Assembly (NCBI RefSeq): GCF_001183545.1
Contig: NZ_KQ236688.1
Span: 525,149-589,148 of the forward strand
Reading direction: 5' to 3'
Source: Cellvibrio sp. pealriver
GTDB taxonomy: Bacteria; Pseudomonadota; Gammaproteobacteria; Pseudomonadales; Cellvibrionaceae
Length of the DNA stretch: 64,000 nucleotides
The position numbers and the translations under genes are program-made. This document shows, piece by piece, positions 62,171 to 64,000 of the stretch (positions are counted from its first letter, which is position 1; each line of letters begins with the position of its first letter). The notes under the pieces were generated by a model, which did no database searches, was not told the DNA's origin, and saw only the letters and a program-made list of their open reading frames with translations.

Positions 62171-62842
62171 TTAAGGCTTCAGTACAATTTTGGGTTTTTT
62201 GCGGTTCGGATAACAGGTTGTGCATATTTCGCAAACAGTTCCATCGCATCCGCGCGCCGAACAATATTCGCGGCCGTAATAAATAATTTGCAGATGTAGC
62301 GCATTCCAGCTGGACATGGGAAACAGCCGTTTCAAATCTTTTTCCGTCTGTACCACGTTTTTGCCATTGGTCAGACCCCAGCGCTGCGCAAGCCGATGGA
62401 TATGTGTGTCAACCGGAAATGCGGGATGGCCGAAACCCTGGCTCATCACAACGCTCGCAGTTTTGTGACCTACACCCGGCAATCGCTCCAGTGCATCCCA
62501 ATCTTCTGGAACTTGCCCGCCATATTCCTCTACCAGCATACGTGATAACACAGAAATTGCTTTTGACTTTTGTGGCGATAATCCGCAAGGACGAATGATT
62601 TCCTGAATTTTTTCTACTGGCACTTTTGCCATGTCATACGGATTGTCAGCCAGTGCAAAAAGTGCAGGAGTAACAGTATTTACCCGCTCATCCGTGCATT
62701 GCGCTGACAGCAGTACAGCAATGAGTAATGTGTATGCATCTTTATGCTGCAACGGAATCGGTGGTTGCGGATACAACGCCTGCAACTTTTGTAAAATAAA
62801 GTCTACACGTTCAGCTTTGGATAAATTTTTTGTTGAATCCAT
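62171..62842 (-). CDS. nth: Endonuclease III-type DNA glycosylase/AP lyase
   Basis: 223 residues. It removes oxidised pyrimidines. The helix-hairpin-helix LERLPGVGHKTASVVMSQGFG with the catalytic Lys and AFPVDTHIHRLAQRWGL with the catalytic Asp are intact. The C-terminal cysteines (YCSARGCDGTVCEICTTCYPN) sit at relative positions 0, 5, 10, 13 and 16. The usual iron-sulfur spacing C-x6-C-x2-C-x5-C needs 0, 7, 10 and 16, so the second ligand is displaced. It may belong to a separate Nth subgroup. ATG 62842 is chosen by family length; a TTG lies four codons upstream. Confidence 0.9.
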   Translation of the reverse strand: MDSTKNLSKAERVDFILQKLQALYPQPPIPLQHKDAYTLLIAVLLSAQCTDERVNTVTPALFALADNPYDMAKVPVEKIQEIIRPCGLSPQKSKAISVLSRMLVEEYGGQVPEDWDALERLPGVGHKTASVVMSQGFGHPAFPVDTHIHRLAQRWGLTNGKNVVQTEKDLKRLFPMSSWNALHLQIIYYGREYCSARGCDGTVCEICTTCYPNRKKPKIVLKP

Positions 62843-62858
62843 AGACTGTGCCAAATAA

Positions 62859-64000
62859 TTACAGTGATTTCACAAATTGTTTAATCCGTTGCGCTGCTTC
62901 GATGCATTCAGCTAGCGGCGCTACTAGTGCCATACGCACATAATCTTCGCCTGGATTAATACCCTGTGCTTCACGCGCTAAAAAACTACCGGGTAATACC
63001 GTTACTTTTTGCTGCGCAAATAATTGTTGTGCAAAAATTTCGCCCTTGATTGGTGTTTTAGGCCAGAGATAAAAACTCGCATCGGGCTTTGCTACGTCTA
63101 ATACACCATCCAATATTTCCAATACGGCATCAAATTTCTGACGATAGGCATCACGGTTCTCGATCACATGGGTTTCATCCTCCCATGCAGCAATACTGGC
63201 AAGCTGTGTTGGCACAGGCATGGCACAGCCGTGATAAGTGCGGTATAGCAAAAATTTTTCCAGAATTTTTGCATCGCCACCGACAAAGCCGGAACGCAAT
63301 CCAGGTAAGTTCGAACGCTTGGATAAACTATGGAAAACCACGCAGCGGGCAAAGTCATTGCGCCCCAATTCTGCGCAAGCTTGTAACAACCCCGCAGGGG
63401 GATTTTTTTCATCAAAGTAAAGCTCGGAATAGCATTCATCAGATGCGATGACAAAATCGTATTGATCCGCGAGAGAAATCAGTTCTTTTAGTTGGGCTGT
63501 GCTCATAACGGCACCCGTCGGGTTTCCGGGAGAGCAGATAAATAATAATTGACAGCGTTCCCATATAGTGGCGGGTACGGACGCAAAATCGGGAATAAAA
63601 TTATTCTCAGGCGTGCAATTCAAAAAGTAGGGTTCAGCACCAGATAAAAGTGCCGCACCTTCGTATATTTGATAAAACGGATTGGGCGATACAATTAGTG
63701 CATCTGGTTTGCGGTGATCAATAACTGCTTGTGCAAACGCAAACAAAGCCTCGCGAGTACCATTAACAGGCAGTACATGATGTTCTGCAGTAAAAGTACC
63801 TGCTGTTAATTGGAAGCGCCTACTTGCCCAGTGAGCGATTGCGTTACGCAGCTCCGGCAGACCCTTTGTCGTTGGATAATTGGATAGTTTATTGAGATTT
63901 TTTACCAGCGTATCCAAAACAAATGCTGGTGGTTCATGTTTAGGCTCGCCAATCGACAGCATGATATCTTTTACATCACTCGGTGCAGAGACGGCAGCTT
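62859..64000 (-). CDS. dapC: Succinyldiaminopimelate transaminase DapC (5' end outside window)
   Basis: The frame is open to the right edge, so roughly the first 30-35 residues are missing; the ATG at 63962 is internal (LSIGEPKHEPPAF). It is a fold-type I PLP aminotransferase: ALFAFAQAV, NPFYQIYEGAALLSG, CSPGNPTGAVMS, ASDECYSELYF, and the PLP lysine in FHSLSKRSNLPGLRSGF. It makes N-succinyl-LL-diaminopimelate in the lysine pathway and stands in the same run as dapD. Its stop is 16 bases from nth. Confidence 0.93.
   Translation of the reverse strand, partial: AAVSAPSDVKDIMLSIGEPKHEPPAFVLDTLVKNLNKLSNYPTTKGLPELRNAIAHWASRRFQLTAGTFTAEHHVLPVNGTREALFAFAQAVIDHRKPDALIVSPNPFYQIYEGAALLSGAEPYFLNCTPENNFIPDFASVPATIWERCQLLFICSPGNPTGAVMSTAQLKELISLADQYDFVIASDECYSELYFDEKNPPAGLLQACAELGRNDFARCVVFHSLSKRSNLPGLRSGFVGGDAKILEKFLLYRTYHGCAMPVPTQLASIAAWEDETHVIENRDAYRQKFDAVLEILDGVLDVAKPDASFYLWPKTPIKGEIFAQQLFAQQKVTVLPGSFLAREAQGINPGEDYVRMALVAPLAECIEAAQRIKQFVKSL

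Overview
The window reads as chromosomal DNA of a free-living, polysaccharide-degrading gammaproteobacterium, most likely Cellvibrio or a close relative. The protein at 18580-19629 matches my recollection of Cellvibrio japonicus arabinanase Arb43A almost residue for residue through the catalytic domain. The housekeeping order xerD-dsbC-hom-thrC-recJ, a FabY-type ketoacyl synthase and the dapC/arsC-like/dapD group are Pseudomonas/Cellvibrio-like. No database search was run, so all family names rest on motifs and remembered homologues.

Region 1 (1-30.2 kb) is an arabinan / arabinose-rich glycan utilization locus. It holds the C-terminal part of a LamG protein cut by the window edge, two TonB-dependent receptors, an SGLT-like sodium symporter, five intact GH43 proteins (two with ricin-type lectin domains, one with Ig-like and LamG modules), a GH127 beta-L-arabinofuranosidase, a GH97 enzyme, an aldose 1-epimerase, a periplasmic solute-binding protein, a PEP-CTERM protein, a ParDE pair, a FadR-type GntR regulator and a SapC-family protein. 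A plausible flow is surface endo-cleavage by secreted GH43s, receptor-mediated uptake of oligosaccharides, trimming by lipoprotein and periplasmic GH43/GH127/GH97 enzymes, sugar import by the symporter and mutarotation. Arabinose catabolic genes are not in the window. A shared TCTTAYAATAT-type motif lies in the promoter regions of the symporter/receptor pair and at least three GH43 transcription units, which suggests one regulon.

Two apparently identical 1292-bp IS3-family elements lie in opposite orientation at 4636-5927 and 32501-33792. Each has its own 3-bp target duplication, and each has its left end exactly 15 nt beyond the GC stem of a Rho-independent terminator carrying the same 13-mer. 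This points to targeted insertion next to terminators and not to a composite transposon.

Region 2 (30.3-51.3 kb) is mostly core genome: hibernation factor, TIGR01777 epimerase, small heat-shock protein, GlxA-type AraC regulator, fabY, rpsP-rimM-trmD-rplS, xerD, dsbC, hom-thrC, recJ, a TesA-like esterase divergent from a YbbA/YbbP-like ABC system, and a MATE exporter.

Region 3 (51.3-57.7 kb, minus strand) is a compact six-gene membrane glycosyltransferase cluster: GtrA, GtrB-like GT2, a Gpi18-like GT-C protein with a C-terminal NPCBM-like domain, a DPM1-like GT2, a DUF2304 protein, and a second GT-C protein containing an 11-fold Glu-Val-Gln repeat. Region 4 (57.9-64.0 kb) returns to core genes: a MerR regulator without the usual metal-binding cysteines, dcd, a small zinc-ribbon protein, yebC-like, dapD, a YffB-type ArsC-like protein, an endonuclease III with unusual cysteine spacing, and dapC running off the right edge.
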